This document shows positions 1 to 9,800 of a stretch of DNA of 64,000 bases, one piece after another (within the stretch, counting starts at the first letter, position 1; every line of letters starts with the position of its first letter). The translations under genes and the position numbers were made by a program. Source of the DNA: Arenimonas maotaiensis (lineage in GTDB: Bacteria > Pseudomonadota > Gammaproteobacteria > Xanthomonadales > Xanthomonadaceae); the NCBI RefSeq assembly GCF_014638745.1, contig NZ_BMFO01000001.1:596591-660590 (forward strand), written 5' to 3'. The notes below the pieces were generated by a model. It worked only from the letters and a program-made list of their open reading frames with translations. It was not told the DNA's origin and ran no database searches.

Positions 1-1259
1 ACCGCCAGCGTCGCGGAGGTCAGGATCCAGGCCGCCTGGCTTTGTTCACGGTACTGCCGCAAGGGCGTCGAGACGTCCATCGGCGTGGCGTTCAAGGTGA
101 TGCCGCGCGGACTGAGCTCGTACCAGCGCACGGCGGCGGCCGGGGCGGTCGTTTCGTCCCCGGCTTCGGCTTCGCGGCGTGCCGCCGTCAGCCACAGCCG
201 CCAGCGTTGCAGCAGGATTTCGGCCCGGCCGGTGCATTGGTCGAGCGCGGCCGAGGCGCCGGCCTGCTGCCGCAGCGCCTCCAACAAGGTCTCCGCGTCC
301 GTCTGCAGCGCGTCCATGGCGGCGATGACCGCCGGCTTGGCGCGCAACAGGGCCGCGGCGCCTTTACCGGGCACGGCCTCGCATTCGGCGCGCAACTGCT
401 TGACGCGCAGTTCCAGCAACTTCACCGTCGGTGCCAACAGGATCGAGCTGCCACTGATCTTGCCGGCCTCGAGCAGGACGTCTTTGCCCAGTTCCAGCCA
501 TTGCCGGGTACTGACCGAATCGCCGAAGAATTGCAGCGCCAGCTCGGGCACCTGATGCGCCTCGTCGAGGATGAACACCGAGGCGCCCGGCAGCACTTCG
601 CCGAAGCCTTCCTGCTTGATCGCCAGATCGGCCAGCAGCAGGTGGTGGTTGACCACCACCACATCGGCGCTCTGCGCCTGCTGGCGGGCCTTGACCAGAT
701 GGCATTCGCTCCAGAACGGGCATTCGCCGCCCAGGCAGTTGTCGGCGGTCGAACTCACTTGCGGCCAAATCGGGCTGTCCTCGGGAATGCTGGACAGCTC
801 CGCCAGGTCGCCGCGCTGGGTCTTGCCGGCCCAGGCCAATACGCGCTGGAAATGTTGGGCCGCGTCCCGGCTGGCGAAGGTCTCGGACTTGGCCTGCTCC
901 AGGCGGAACTGGCACAGGTAGTTGGCGCGGCCTTTCAGCAGCGCCGAATGCACCGGCGTGCCGAGCGCCTTCTTGATGCGCGGCAGGTCGCGGTGGTACA
1001 GCTGTTCCTGCAGGGCCTTGGTGCCGGTGGAGATGATCACCCGCTTGCCCGACAGCAGCGCCGGCACCAGATAGGCGAAGGTCTTGCCGGTGCCGGTGCC
1101 GGCTTCGGCGACCAGCACCGCGCGGTCTTCGATGGCTTCGGCGATTTCGGTCGACAGCTGCTGCTGGCTCTCGCGGAACGCGAAGCCCTCGAGTCCGCGC
1201 GCCAGCACGCCGTCGGCCGACAGCGCGTGCGCGCAGGCGTTGACCAGCTCGGAGGTCAC
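1..1259 (-). CDS. yoaA: YoaA/DinG-family ATP-dependent DNA helicase (partial, 5' part of gene)
   Basis: N-terminal ~419 residues of an XPD-like superfamily 2 helicase; the rest lies beyond base 1. Seen: Walker A GTGTGKT at residues 54-60, DEAH box at 232-235, and four cysteines (116, 175, 180, 186) spaced as in the Fe-S cluster of the DinG/YoaA family, followed by a conserved NHHLLLADL stretch. Family knowledge: these enzymes unwind DNA 5' to 3' using ATP, and E. coli YoaA acts in fork repair with the HolC clamp-loader subunit. The short Fe-S domain and the start resemble YoaA more than DinG. The GTG start overlaps the stop of the preceding lipoprotein gene (GTGA), so it is probably the last gene of the PBP1B transcript. 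Confidence 0.88.
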   Translation of the reverse strand, partial: MTSELVNACAHALSADGVLARGLEGFAFRESQQQLSTEIAEAIEDRAVLVAEAGTGTGKTFAYLVPALLSGKRVIISTGTKALQEQLYHRDLPRIKKALGTPVHSALLKGRANYLCQFRLEQAKSETFASRDAAQHFQRVLAWAGKTQRGDLAELSSIPEDSPIWPQVSSTADNCLGGECPFWSECHLVKARQQAQSADVVVVNHHLLLADLAIKQEGFGEVLPGASVFILDEAHQVPELALQFFGDSVSTRQWLELGKDVLLEAGKISGSSILLAPTVKLLELRVKQLRAECEAVPGKGAAALLRAKPAVIAAMDALQTDAETLLEALRQQAGASAALDQCTGRAEILLQRWRLWLTAARREAEAGDETTAPAAAVRWYELSPRGITLNATPMDVSTPLRQYREQSQAAWILTSATLA

Positions 1260-1759
1260 AGGCGCGCCGGCGGGACGAGCGTACACTCACCCAGGTTCTG
1301 CGCCAGCTCCTGATCCGGCAGCGCGTGGCCCTGCGCCAGGGCGGCATAGTGCAGGGTCAACCAGTTGCGGCGGCACAGGGGGCCGAGTTTGGGGCCGGAC
1401 GCGAACGACTGCCGGGCCAGACGCTCGGCCAAGGGCCAGGAACGCTCGAGGATGGCCAGTTCGGCGCGGGCCTGCAAAGCCTGCGGATCGGCGGCATTCA
1501 GCGCCAGCGCGCGGTCCAGGAGTTCCGCGGCCTTGGCGCGGTCGCCGTCGGCTTCGGCGCGCGCGGCCTGTTCGCGCAGATCGACGATGGCCTCGTCGGC
1601 CAAGGCCTGGAACATCAGCTCATCGCCGACATCGCCCTGCGCGCGGATCTTGCCCAGCATCTGCTCGGGCGTTTCCGACAGCGCCGGCACGGCCACGGTC
1701 TCGGGCCGGCTGCAGGCGGCCGAGAACAGCACCAGCACGATGGCGAGCGCTTTCTTCAC
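1256..1759 (-). CDS. TPR-type lipoprotein next to PBP1B, LpoP-like
   Basis: A 167-residue lipoprotein precursor. Residues 1-15 form a signal peptide (KK then a hydrophobic run) ending in the lipobox SAAC, with Cys16 as the lipidation site. The mature part has an acidic, helical stretch and about two TPR-like helical pairs (around residues 70-125, with A and L spacing such as AAELLDRALALNAADPQAL). The GTG start overlaps the mrcB stop by GTGA, and its own stop overlaps the helicase start in the same way, so the three genes are translationally coupled. In Pseudomonas aeruginosa the TPR lipoprotein LpoP, encoded beside ponB, activates PBP1B. By position, lipidation and TPR content this may be the local LpoP; that role is inference. 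Confidence 0.75.
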   Translation of the reverse strand: MKKALAIVLVLFSAACSRPETVAVPALSETPEQMLGKIRAQGDVGDELMFQALADEAIVDLREQAARAEADGDRAKAAELLDRALALNAADPQALQARAELAILERSWPLAERLARQSFASGPKLGPLCRRNWLTLHYAALAQGHALPDQELAQNLGECTLVPPARL

Positions 1760-4134
1760 GGACGACCCGCGGCGGCGGTGCCGTCCTGGGACGGCGCCGG
1801 CGCGTTGTCCTTGTCGCCGCGGAACCAATCGATCCAGGTATCGAACAGCGATCGGTCTTCGGGCGGCGGCGGCTCGCCGCAACTGACGTGTTCGGTCGGC
1901 AGATAACCGGCCACGAACGCGGCACGACGCGCGCCCGGACAGTAATCCTCGGTGGTGGCGTAGCGCGCGGCGTCCAGCCAGACCCATTCCAGGCCGTCGC
2001 CGGACACGCGCAGCGGCCGGCTCGGCAGGCGCGTGAACAGCTGCGACCAGATGCGCATGGCGCCGGTGGCGCCGTACAGGCCGGTGGATTCGTTTTTGTC
2101 GTTGCCGACCCAGATCACCGCCAGATGGTCGCCGGTGTAGCCGGCGTACCAGCTGTCGCGCGAATCGTTGCTGGTACCGGTCTTGCCGGCCGACTGCAGG
2201 TCGCCCAGGCCGTCGGACAGCAAGGCGCGGGCGGTGCCCGAGGTCACCGTCTGCTGCAGCGCCACGGTCACCAGGCGCGCGGCCATGGCGTCGCCGCGTT
2301 GCGCCTTGACCGGCGCGGTTTCGTATTTGCTGAGCGCCTTGCCCTGCGGATCGAGCACCGCGCGCACCGCTTGCAGGGGCTGCACGCGGCCGCCGGAGGC
2401 CAGGAACTGGTACATCTGCGCCATGCCGTACACCGGCAGGTCGACCGAACCGAGCAGCAACGACGGCCGGGCCTTCACGGTCTCGCCGCTCAGCGACTGC
2501 ACCAAGGCGCTCAGCCGTTCGGGTCCGATCTGCATGCCCAAGCGCACCGTGGCCTGGTTGTAGGAATTGGCCAAGGCCGAGGCCAAGGTCACCGTGCCGT
2601 GGCTGCGGCGGTCGGAATTCTTCGGCTCCCAGACCTTGCCGTCGTCGGTGTTGACCGCGATCGGCTCGTCGCTCAGCCAGCTGGCCAGCGACCATTCGTT
2701 CGGCCGCGCCAGCGCCAGCATGTACACGAACGGCTTGAGCAGGGAACCGACCGGACGGCGGGCATCGACCGCGCGGTTGAAGCCGGGATCGCCGATGCGG
2801 CGGTTGCCGACCGCGGCCACGATGTGGCCGGTCTCGGCGTCGGTGACGATGGCGCCGGCCTGCAGCTCGGGGCCGTCCTTGCGCTGCACGCGCTCGAGCG
2901 TGCCGGTGACCGCCTTCTCGAGATAGGTCTGCGCCGACGGCGACAGCGTGGTCAGCACGCTCAGGCCCTGGCCGCTGAGCTCGGCGTTGTCGTAGTCCTT
3001 GGCCAGCTGCCGGCGCACGATGTCGAGGAAGGCCGGCGCGCGGTTGCGGGCCAGAATCGGCTTGGCGGACACGCCCAGCGGCGCGGCGTTGGCTTTGGCG
3101 GCCTGCGCCGGCGTCAGCAGGCCGGCTTCGACGAATTCATTGATGACGATGGCGCGGCGTTTGAGCGCGCGCTCGGGATTGCGGCGCGGATCCCAGTAAC
3201 CGGGGCCCTGCACCAGGCCGATCAGCAGCGCGATCTCGTGCTCCTGCAGATGCGACACGTCGCGGCCGAACCAGAAGTCGGAACCGGCGGCGATGCCGTG
3301 GATCGACTGGTCGCCGACTTGGCCGAGGTAGACCTGGTTGAGGTAGGCCTCGAGGATGGTCTTCTTGTCGAAGCGGGCCTCGATGATCAGCGCGTACAGC
3401 GCCTCCTTGACCTTGCGGGTGATGGTCTTGGTGTTGCTCAGGAACAGGCTGCGCACCAGCTGCTGGGTCAGCGTCGAGGCGCCCTGCTCGAAGCCGGCCT
3501 CGCGGATGTTGACGTAGATCGCGCGCGCCACGCCCAGCGGGTCGATGCCGTGGTGGTTCTGGAAATTGCGGTCCTCGACCGCCTGCAGGCCCTTGACCAG
3601 CAGGTCCGGCAAGCGGTCGATCTTCACCAGCCGGCGTTCTTCGGTGTTGTTGCCGTACAGGGTGGCGATGCGTACCGGATCGACCTTGGCAGAGGCCAGC
3701 GCGCGCCGGCTCTTGCCGTCCCGCAGCGAGGCCACGCGGCCGGACACCAGCAGTACCTCGAGCTGGCGCGACGGCACCCGGCCGTTGACGTCGAAGAACT
3801 CGCGCGTGGTCAGCCGGAAGCGGCCGCCATCGCGGTCGTAGGTGCCGGCGATGCGGCCTTGGCCGTCATCCTTGTAGCCGCCGGCCTGCAGCTCCAGCTC
3901 CAGGCTGGCGCCGTCCAGGCGCGCGTTCGGCTTCAGCAGCAGCGGGCGTGCGTAGACCTTGGTCGGCACCTGCCAGTTGAGCTGGGCGAACTGGTCGCGC
4001 ACCTGCTTGTCGAGATACCACAGGTAGGGCAGGCCCACGCCCAGCATCAGGCCGACGCCGAGCAGCAGCAGGCGCCACAGTCCGCGTTTGAGCAGGGAAT
4101 CGTTCGGTGCCGCGTCGTTATCGGGTGTGTTCAC
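1756..4134 (-). CDS. mrcB: Penicillin-binding protein 1B, bifunctional glycosyltransferase/transpeptidase
   Basis: Class A PBP of 792 residues that polymerises and cross-links peptidoglycan at the outer face of the inner membrane. Order of parts: short cytoplasmic tail, one membrane anchor (about 18-40), a UB2H-like regulatory domain (about 55-150), a GT51 domain with catalytic Glu187 in EDRNF and the QGASTLTQQ motif at 217-225, then a transpeptidase domain with SLLK (Ser464, Lys467), SYN (524-526) and KTGT (651-654). All key residues are present and the length is normal for PBP1B. The UB2H domain is where outer-membrane lipoproteins contact PBP1B in E. coli, which fits the lipoprotein gene overlapping its stop codon. 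It begins the operon that continues with the lipoprotein and the helicase. Confidence 0.96.
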   Translation of the reverse strand: MNTPDNDAAPNDSLLKRGLWRLLLLGVGLMLGVGLPYLWYLDKQVRDQFAQLNWQVPTKVYARPLLLKPNARLDGASLELELQAGGYKDDGQGRIAGTYDRDGGRFRLTTREFFDVNGRVPSRQLEVLLVSGRVASLRDGKSRRALASAKVDPVRIATLYGNNTEERRLVKIDRLPDLLVKGLQAVEDRNFQNHHGIDPLGVARAIYVNIREAGFEQGASTLTQQLVRSLFLSNTKTITRKVKEALYALIIEARFDKKTILEAYLNQVYLGQVGDQSIHGIAAGSDFWFGRDVSHLQEHEIALLIGLVQGPGYWDPRRNPERALKRRAIVINEFVEAGLLTPAQAAKANAAPLGVSAKPILARNRAPAFLDIVRRQLAKDYDNAELSGQGLSVLTTLSPSAQTYLEKAVTGTLERVQRKDGPELQAGAIVTDAETGHIVAAVGNRRIGDPGFNRAVDARRPVGSLLKPFVYMLALARPNEWSLASWLSDEPIAVNTDDGKVWEPKNSDRRSHGTVTLASALANSYNQATVRLGMQIGPERLSALVQSLSGETVKARPSLLLGSVDLPVYGMAQMYQFLASGGRVQPLQAVRAVLDPQGKALSKYETAPVKAQRGDAMAARLVTVALQQTVTSGTARALLSDGLGDLQSAGKTGTSNDSRDSWYAGYTGDHLAVIWVGNDKNESTGLYGATGAMRIWSQLFTRLPSRPLRVSGDGLEWVWLDAARYATTEDYCPGARRAAFVAGYLPTEHVSCGEPPPPEDRSLFDTWIDWFRGDKDNAPAPSQDGTAAAGRP

Positions 4135-4178
4135 GGGGAGTCGGAAACGGGGTTCGCCTCATTCTATCAGCTGACGGC

Positions 4179-6302
4179 TCAGCCGAAGCGCCGGGCTTCG
4201 ATCACGCCGGGCACCGCGTCCAGTTTGCCCAACAGGGCGCTGAGCTGGCCGAAATCGGCGACCTTCAGGTTCATCCGCAGTTCCGCCATCGGACCGCCCT
4301 GCGACAGCGTATTGACCCCGACGATGTTGACGTTGGCCTGGGCGATCAGGTTGGTCAGGTCCTTCAGCAGCCATTTACGGTCGTAGGCCCGGATCAGCAC
4401 CGCCACCTCGTAGCGGCCGTCCTCGCGGCTGCCCCAGTTCACCGGCAAGGCCCGCTCCGGGTGCATGCGCAGCAGATAGGCCAAGCTGGCGCAGTTGCCG
4501 CGGTGGATGCTGACGCCCTTGCCCTTGGTCAAATAGCCGGTGATGGCGTCGCCGGGCACCGGTTGGCAGCAGCGCGCCAGCTGGGTCAGCAGGTTGCCGA
4601 CGCCTTCCACGGTCAGGTCGCTGCGGTTGGGCGTGCGCGGCGCCGGGCCCGGTTTGCGCGGCACCGGCTCGGCCGCCGGCTGCGACTGCTCGTGCAGCGC
4701 GCGCGACACCTGGCCGGGGCTGATTTCGCCCAAGGCCAGCGCCACGCACAGCTCGTCGCGGTCCGGCAACTTGAGTTTCTCGAGCGCCGGCTTCAGGTCG
4801 GCCTGCATCAGGCCGATGCGGCGCAGCTCCTTGTCCAGCATCTCGCGGCCGTCGTCCAGGTTGCGCTGGCGGTCGAGCCGGTAGAAATAGGCCCGGACCT
4901 TGTCGCGCGAACGCGAACTGGCCAGATAGGCGTTCGAGGCCAGCATCCAGTCGCGCTTGGGCGCGCCGGTCTTGCCGGTCATGATTTCGACCCGGTCGCC
5001 GGACTGCGGCTGGTACTCCAAGGGCACGATACGGCCGTTGACCTTGGCGCCGCGGCAGCGGTGGCCGACGTCGGTGTGCACATGGTAGGCGAAGTCGAGC
5101 ACGGTGCCGCCCGGCGGCAGGTCGATGACCTCGCCCTTGGGCGTCAGCAGGTATTTGCGGTCTTCGACCAGCTCGGTGCCGATGCCGGCCAACAACGCGG
5201 CGTCGTCGCCGCCGCGGCTGTTCTCCAGCAGCTGCCGCATCTGCGCGATCTTGCGCTCGAACTCGCCCTGGGCCTTGCCGCCCTCCTTGTAGCGCCAGTG
5301 CGCGGCGACGCCCATCTCGGCATGCTCGTGCATCTTCCAGGTGCGGATCTGCACCTCCAGGCCCAGCCCCTCCGGTCCGATCACCGCGGTATGCAGGCTC
5401 TGGTAATTGTTGTTCTTGGGCTGCGCGATGTAGTCGTCGAACTCGCCGGGCACCGGCGTCCACAGCTGATGCACCACGCCCAGCACGCTGTAGCAGGCGG
5501 CGATGTCGTCGACCAGCACGCGCACGGCGCGGATGTCGTACAGCGCCTCGAAATCGGCATGCTTGCGCTGCATCTTGCGCCAGATGCTGTAGATGTGTTT
5601 AGGCCGGCCGGCGACGTCGGCCGCGATGCCGGCCTGCGCCAAGGCCTTGCGGATCTGCGCCATGGCGCGCTCGATGTAGCGTTCGCGCTGGGCGCGCTTC
5701 TCCTGCAGCTGCCGGGCCACGGCTTGGTACTGCGCGGGCTCGCGGATGCGGAACGCCAGATCCTCCAGCTCCCATTTGAGCTGCCAGATGCCGAGCCGGT
5801 TGGCCAGCGGCGCGTGGATGTCGAAGGTCAAATCGGCCAGCGCGCGCGCCTCGGCCTCCGGCCACTGCACGGCCTTGCGCATCTGCAGCAGCTGCCAGGC
5901 CAGCAGGATGATCAGCACGCGCAGGTCGAGGATGATCGCCAACAACAGCCGGCGCAGGCCTTCATGGCCGCCGTTGCGGCCCTGTTCGCGGTAGATGTCC
6001 CAGACCTTGCGCGAGGCGTTCAGGCCCTCGAGCAGGCGCGCCTGCTCGGGCTTCAGCGGGAAATCCGGACTCTGCAGCGCCGGGCACAAGTAGACCGCCG
6101 CCGCCAACAGCATGTCGACGTCGGCCGACAAACCGGACAACAGATCCCACAGGGCCAGGGTCTCGTCCAGCGTCGCGTCGTCCATCACCGCACCGGCACG
6201 GGCCGCCAGCGCCGCGCACTCCGGCCGTGCCAGCCAGAGGGCGAGCCGGGTGTCGGCGGACGGCGGCGGCGGCGGTTTTGGCACGGCGGCGGACTTATGC
6301 AT
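4179..6302 (-). CDS. relA: GTP pyrophosphokinase RelA, (p)ppGpp synthetase
   Basis: A 707-residue RelA/SpoT-family long alarmone synthetase, which makes (p)ppGpp from ATP and GTP/GDP when the ribosome stalls on uncharged tRNA. The N-terminal hydrolase (HD) region (about 40-200) lacks the HD metal ligands, as in RelA. The synthetase domain contains YDIRAVRVLVDD and the EFDD motif (287-290), the acidic signature of synthetase-only RelA rather than the RFKD of bifunctional SpoT. A TGS domain (about 390-450), a conserved Cys/His region with ARCCQPVPGD, and a C-terminal ACT domain (about 630-707) follow. The ATG at 6302 is used because the gap to the divergent gene is only 38 bp, so no upstream extension is plausible. 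Confidence 0.95.
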   Translation of the reverse strand: MHKSAAVPKPPPPPSADTRLALWLARPECAALAARAGAVMDDATLDETLALWDLLSGLSADVDMLLAAAVYLCPALQSPDFPLKPEQARLLEGLNASRKVWDIYREQGRNGGHEGLRRLLLAIILDLRVLIILLAWQLLQMRKAVQWPEAEARALADLTFDIHAPLANRLGIWQLKWELEDLAFRIREPAQYQAVARQLQEKRAQRERYIERAMAQIRKALAQAGIAADVAGRPKHIYSIWRKMQRKHADFEALYDIRAVRVLVDDIAACYSVLGVVHQLWTPVPGEFDDYIAQPKNNNYQSLHTAVIGPEGLGLEVQIRTWKMHEHAEMGVAAHWRYKEGGKAQGEFERKIAQMRQLLENSRGGDDAALLAGIGTELVEDRKYLLTPKGEVIDLPPGGTVLDFAYHVHTDVGHRCRGAKVNGRIVPLEYQPQSGDRVEIMTGKTGAPKRDWMLASNAYLASSRSRDKVRAYFYRLDRQRNLDDGREMLDKELRRIGLMQADLKPALEKLKLPDRDELCVALALGEISPGQVSRALHEQSQPAAEPVPRKPGPAPRTPNRSDLTVEGVGNLLTQLARCCQPVPGDAITGYLTKGKGVSIHRGNCASLAYLLRMHPERALPVNWGSREDGRYEVAVLIRAYDRKWLLKDLTNLIAQANVNIVGVNTLSQGGPMAELRMNLKVADFGQLSALLGKLDAVPGVIEARRFG

Positions 6303-6308
6303 TACACT
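6278..6308 (+). promoter_or_regulatory. Candidate sigma-70 promoter of the secreted protein gene
   Basis: TTGGCA at 6278-6283 and TACACT at 6303-6308, separated by 19 bp, lie just before the gene starting at 6341. The element overlaps the start codon of relA on the other strand. TACACT-like boxes about 25-35 bp before start codons recur in this window (before dps, the beta-lactamase-like gene and the fumarylacetoacetate hydrolase). The long spacer makes it only moderately convincing. Confidence 0.4.
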
Positions 6309-6340
6309 TCGGACAGTATGGCAAAAAAACCGGGGTCGAT

Positions 6341-6802
6341 ATGAGACATTTTCTGCTGTTTTCCGTTCTGGCGCTGGCCTCTTGGCAAGCCGACGCGCAA
6401 TCGGCCGAGGGCGGCTCCATCAAAGACCGCATGAGCGCCGAACAGTTCCGCGCGGCCGGCCTGCACAAGCTCAGCGAGGCCGAGCTGAAACAGCTCGATG
6501 CCTGGTTCAGCGGCGAGAAGACCGTGGTGGTCGAGAAAGTGGTCGAACGCACGGTCGAAGTCGAGAAGAAAGAAGACACCAGCGACATCAACAGCAACGT
6601 GATCGGCGAATTCCGCGGCTGGCGCGGCTACACCGAATTCAACCTGGCCAACGGCCAAGTCTGGACCCAGGCCGAAGCCGGCGCGCTGTACACCAGCAAG
6701 CTGACCGACCCCAAAGTACGCATCGTGCACAGCAACTTCTCGGGCTGGAAGCTGCAGGTCGAGGGCTACAACAGCTGGATCAAGGTCAAGCGCGTCAAAT
6801 AA
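6341..6802 (+). CDS. Secreted protein of unknown function
   Basis: A 153-residue protein with a clear Sec signal peptide (MRHFLLFSVLALASWQADAQ, cleavage after AQ). The mature part begins with a helical segment (about 25-50), then a highly charged Val/Glu/Lys stretch (residues about 55-75) likely to be a helix or coiled coil, and ends in a beta-rich domain with several Trp and Tyr and a basic tail VKRVK. I do not recognise a named family. The ATG at 6341 is preferred over upstream starts in the same frame because it starts the signal peptide and because relA begins at 6302 on the other strand. It converges on hrpA, with an 8 bp overlap of the two ends. Confidence 0.75.
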   Translation: MRHFLLFSVLALASWQADAQSAEGGSIKDRMSAEQFRAAGLHKLSEAELKQLDAWFSGEKTVVVEKVVERTVEVEKKEDTSDINSNVIGEFRGWRGYTEFNLANGQVWTQAEAGALYTSKLTDPKVRIVHSNFSGWKLQVEGYNSWIKVKRVK

Positions 6803-9800
6803 GCGCGGCCAGCTGCTTGGCGAGGCGCTTCTCGGACACCGCGCCCTTCAGCGCCAACTCCTGCGCGAACACCAGCACGTTCAGTTCCTCCACGTCCTGC
6901 CGGAAGCGGGCGACGTCGGATTCGGTATCGCGGCCGGCGTCCATCAGCGCCGCGGACGCGTCGTTGAAGGCCTTGACCGACAGCATGCGCGTCTGGTCCT
7001 TGGCCGGATCCTGCAGGGCCCGTTCCTGACGCAGCGCCAAGGCTTTCAGGTAACGCGGCAGCTGCGCCAACATCGGTGCCGGCGTGGCCGCCAGGAAGCC
7101 GGGAAACACCAGGCGCTGCAGACGCGCCTTGATGTCGGCCAAGTTGCCGCTGGCCCAGCCCATCAGCGGCGGACTCATGCTGCCGCGCAGCTTGACCACC
7201 CACTTCAGGCACTCTTCCAGCAGACTCAGCACCGCCATGCTGCGCGCGAACAGCTGTTGGCCGATCTGCCGCTGCAGACCCTCGAACGCGGCCGGATCGC
7301 GGATGCCGGCCAGATCCCGCGCCAGCAATTCGTTGCAGGCCGCCTGCACGCAGTCGCTGCGTAGCTTCTCGGCCGACTCGATGGTGGCGTACACCATGCC
7401 CAGCTTGGCGTCGACCGGCAATTGCTTGGCGGCGCTCTTGCGTTTGTCGGCCAAGGCCGCGAGCAGGAAATGCCGCACCGCGACGGCATGCTGCGCGTCG
7501 GCTTCCTCGGCCGTGGCGAGGGCCTGCAAGCGGATCGCGCCATCGGACAACACCAAGGCCGGATAGGCGGTCAGGCCTTCGGCGGTATCCAAGGTGCGCG
7601 GAATCGGCTGTTCGGGGAAGCGCGCCAAGGCCTCCTGACTGAACCACTGTCCGGCCTGCTCGGAGAACGCGCGCTCGGCGGCTTCGGCGAAGCGCGCCTT
7701 GAGCTCGGCCAGATCACGCGACTGCGCCAACACATTCCCCTGCCGATCGGCCAGCCGCAGGTTCATGTGCAAGTGCGGCTCCAGCTGTTCCGGCTGAAAA
7801 TCCAACGCGGTCACCGGCGCGCCGGTACTGCGGGTCAGGAAGCGCGCCAAAGCGCCCTCCAAGCTGTCGGCATCCATCTGCGGATGCGCCTGCTGGAACG
7901 CGCGCGCGAAATCCGGCGCCGGCACGTAATTGCGGCGCAAGGTCTTGGGCAGACCGCGGATCAGCGCCGCGGCGCGGTCTTCGACCAGCCCCGGCACCAG
8001 CCAGCTCAGCCGCGCGGGGTCCAGCGCGTTCAGCAGATGGATCGGCACGTCCAAGGTCACGCCGTCGTCGGCTTCGCCGGGACTGAACCGGTAATGCAGC
8101 GCGAGCCGATTGTTGCCGAGCGCGAAGAAGTCCGGGAAGCGCGCGCCGTCGCTGGCCTCGGCCTGCATCAGGTCCTCAAGACGCCAAAGCAGGGCGCGCT
8201 TCTTGGCCTCCGGCAGTCCGCGGTACCACTTGTCGAGCGCGTCGGCCGAACAGATCTCGGCGGGAATGCGGTCGAGATACCAGCGCGCCTGCCAATCCTC
8301 GTCGGCCACCAAGCCGCTGCGGCGCTGCTTGGACTCCTCCTCGAGCGCCTTCTCCAGCACCTGCCGGTTGCGCGCGATGAAACCGGCGCGGCTGTCGATC
8401 TCGCCGGTCAACAGCGCCTGGCGGATGAAGATCGCATGCGATTCCTCCGGGAACAGCGTGCCGTAGTGCACCGGTTTCTTGGCCGCCAGCAACAGGCCCA
8501 GCAGGCTGATCTGGCAATAACCGATCACCCGCCCTTGGCGCCGCGACCAATGCGGGTCGTGATACGTGCGGCTGAGCAGGTGCGTGCATTCCTCGATGAC
8601 CCATTCCGGATCGATCTTGGCCGCCATCAGACCCCAGACCTTCTGGGTGTCGAGCAGATTGCCGACCAGGCACCAGTTCGGCGGCTGCTTGGCCAAGGGT
8701 GAGGCCGGGAAAACCGCGAACCGGCGCTGGCGCGGCGCATCGAACAGGCCTTTCTCGTTGCGGTGGCCGATCTGCGTCGGCAACCCGGCCAGCAGCGCGC
8801 GATGAATCTGCCGGTAGTGCGCGGCCTGCTGGCGTGGATCGATCTGGCCGGCGGCGATGCGCGCCTCGACCTCGGACCAGGACGGCAGGTTCCAGCGCAG
8901 CTCCTGGCAGGTCACCAGCAGCTGCCGATGCAGTTCGCGCCACTCGCGCATGCGCAGGTATGAGAGGAAATTCCGCTCGCACCATTTGCGCAGCTGGCTT
9001 TGGCTCATGTCCTCGTGCGCCTGCCGGTAGGCGCGCCACAGGTTGACCACGCCGAGGAATTCGGAAGACGCGTCGGCGAACTGCCGGTGCGCGTTGTCGG
9101 CCGCTTCCTTGGCGTCGGCCGGGCGCTCGCGCGGGTCCTGGATGCCCATGAACGCGGCGATCACCGTCATCTCGTGCAGCACGCCATGGGTGTCGGCGGC
9201 GACCAGCATGCGCGCCAGCTTGACGTCGACCGGCAGACGCGCCATCTGCCGTCCGACGGCGCTCAGTTCGCGGTGGCGGTCGATGGCGCCGAGCTCGGAC
9301 AGGGTCTGCCAGCCGTCGTTGATCGCGCGCGGATCGGGCATGTCGATGAACGGGAAGCGCTCCAGCGCGCCGAGCTTCAGGCTGAGCATGCGCAGGATGA
9401 CGCCGGCCAGGGACGCCCGCTTGATTTCCGGATCGGTGTACGGCGTGCGCTGGGCGAAATCGGACTCGGCGTACAGCCGGTAACAGATGCCGGCCGAGAC
9501 CCGGCCGCAGCGGCCCTTGCGCTGGTCGGCGCTGGCCTGGGAGATCGGCTCGATCTGCAGCCGGTCCATCTTCTGGCGCGGCGAATAACGCTTGATGCGC
9601 GCCAGGCCGGGATCGATCACGTACTTGATGCGCGGCACGGTCAGCGAGGTTTCCGCGACGTTGGTGGCCAACACGATGCGGCGGCCCGGACCGGGCTGGA
9701 ACACGCGGTCCTGGTCCTTGATCGACAGCCGCGCATACAACGGCAGCACCTCGGTGGCGCGGTACTTGCGTTTCTCCAGCGCCAGATGCGCCTCGCGGAT

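Noticed and set aside
1084-4386. Long open frame of 1100 codons on the plus strand opposite mrcB and relA end
   Set aside because: It is the antisense of PBP1B with low-complexity Arg/Gln/Ala sequence; a G+C-rich third-position artefact. Same for long frames opposite gcvP (43797-46631), ahcY/metF (48070-50601), HrpA (9000-10790) and the SLC13 gene (55801-58623).
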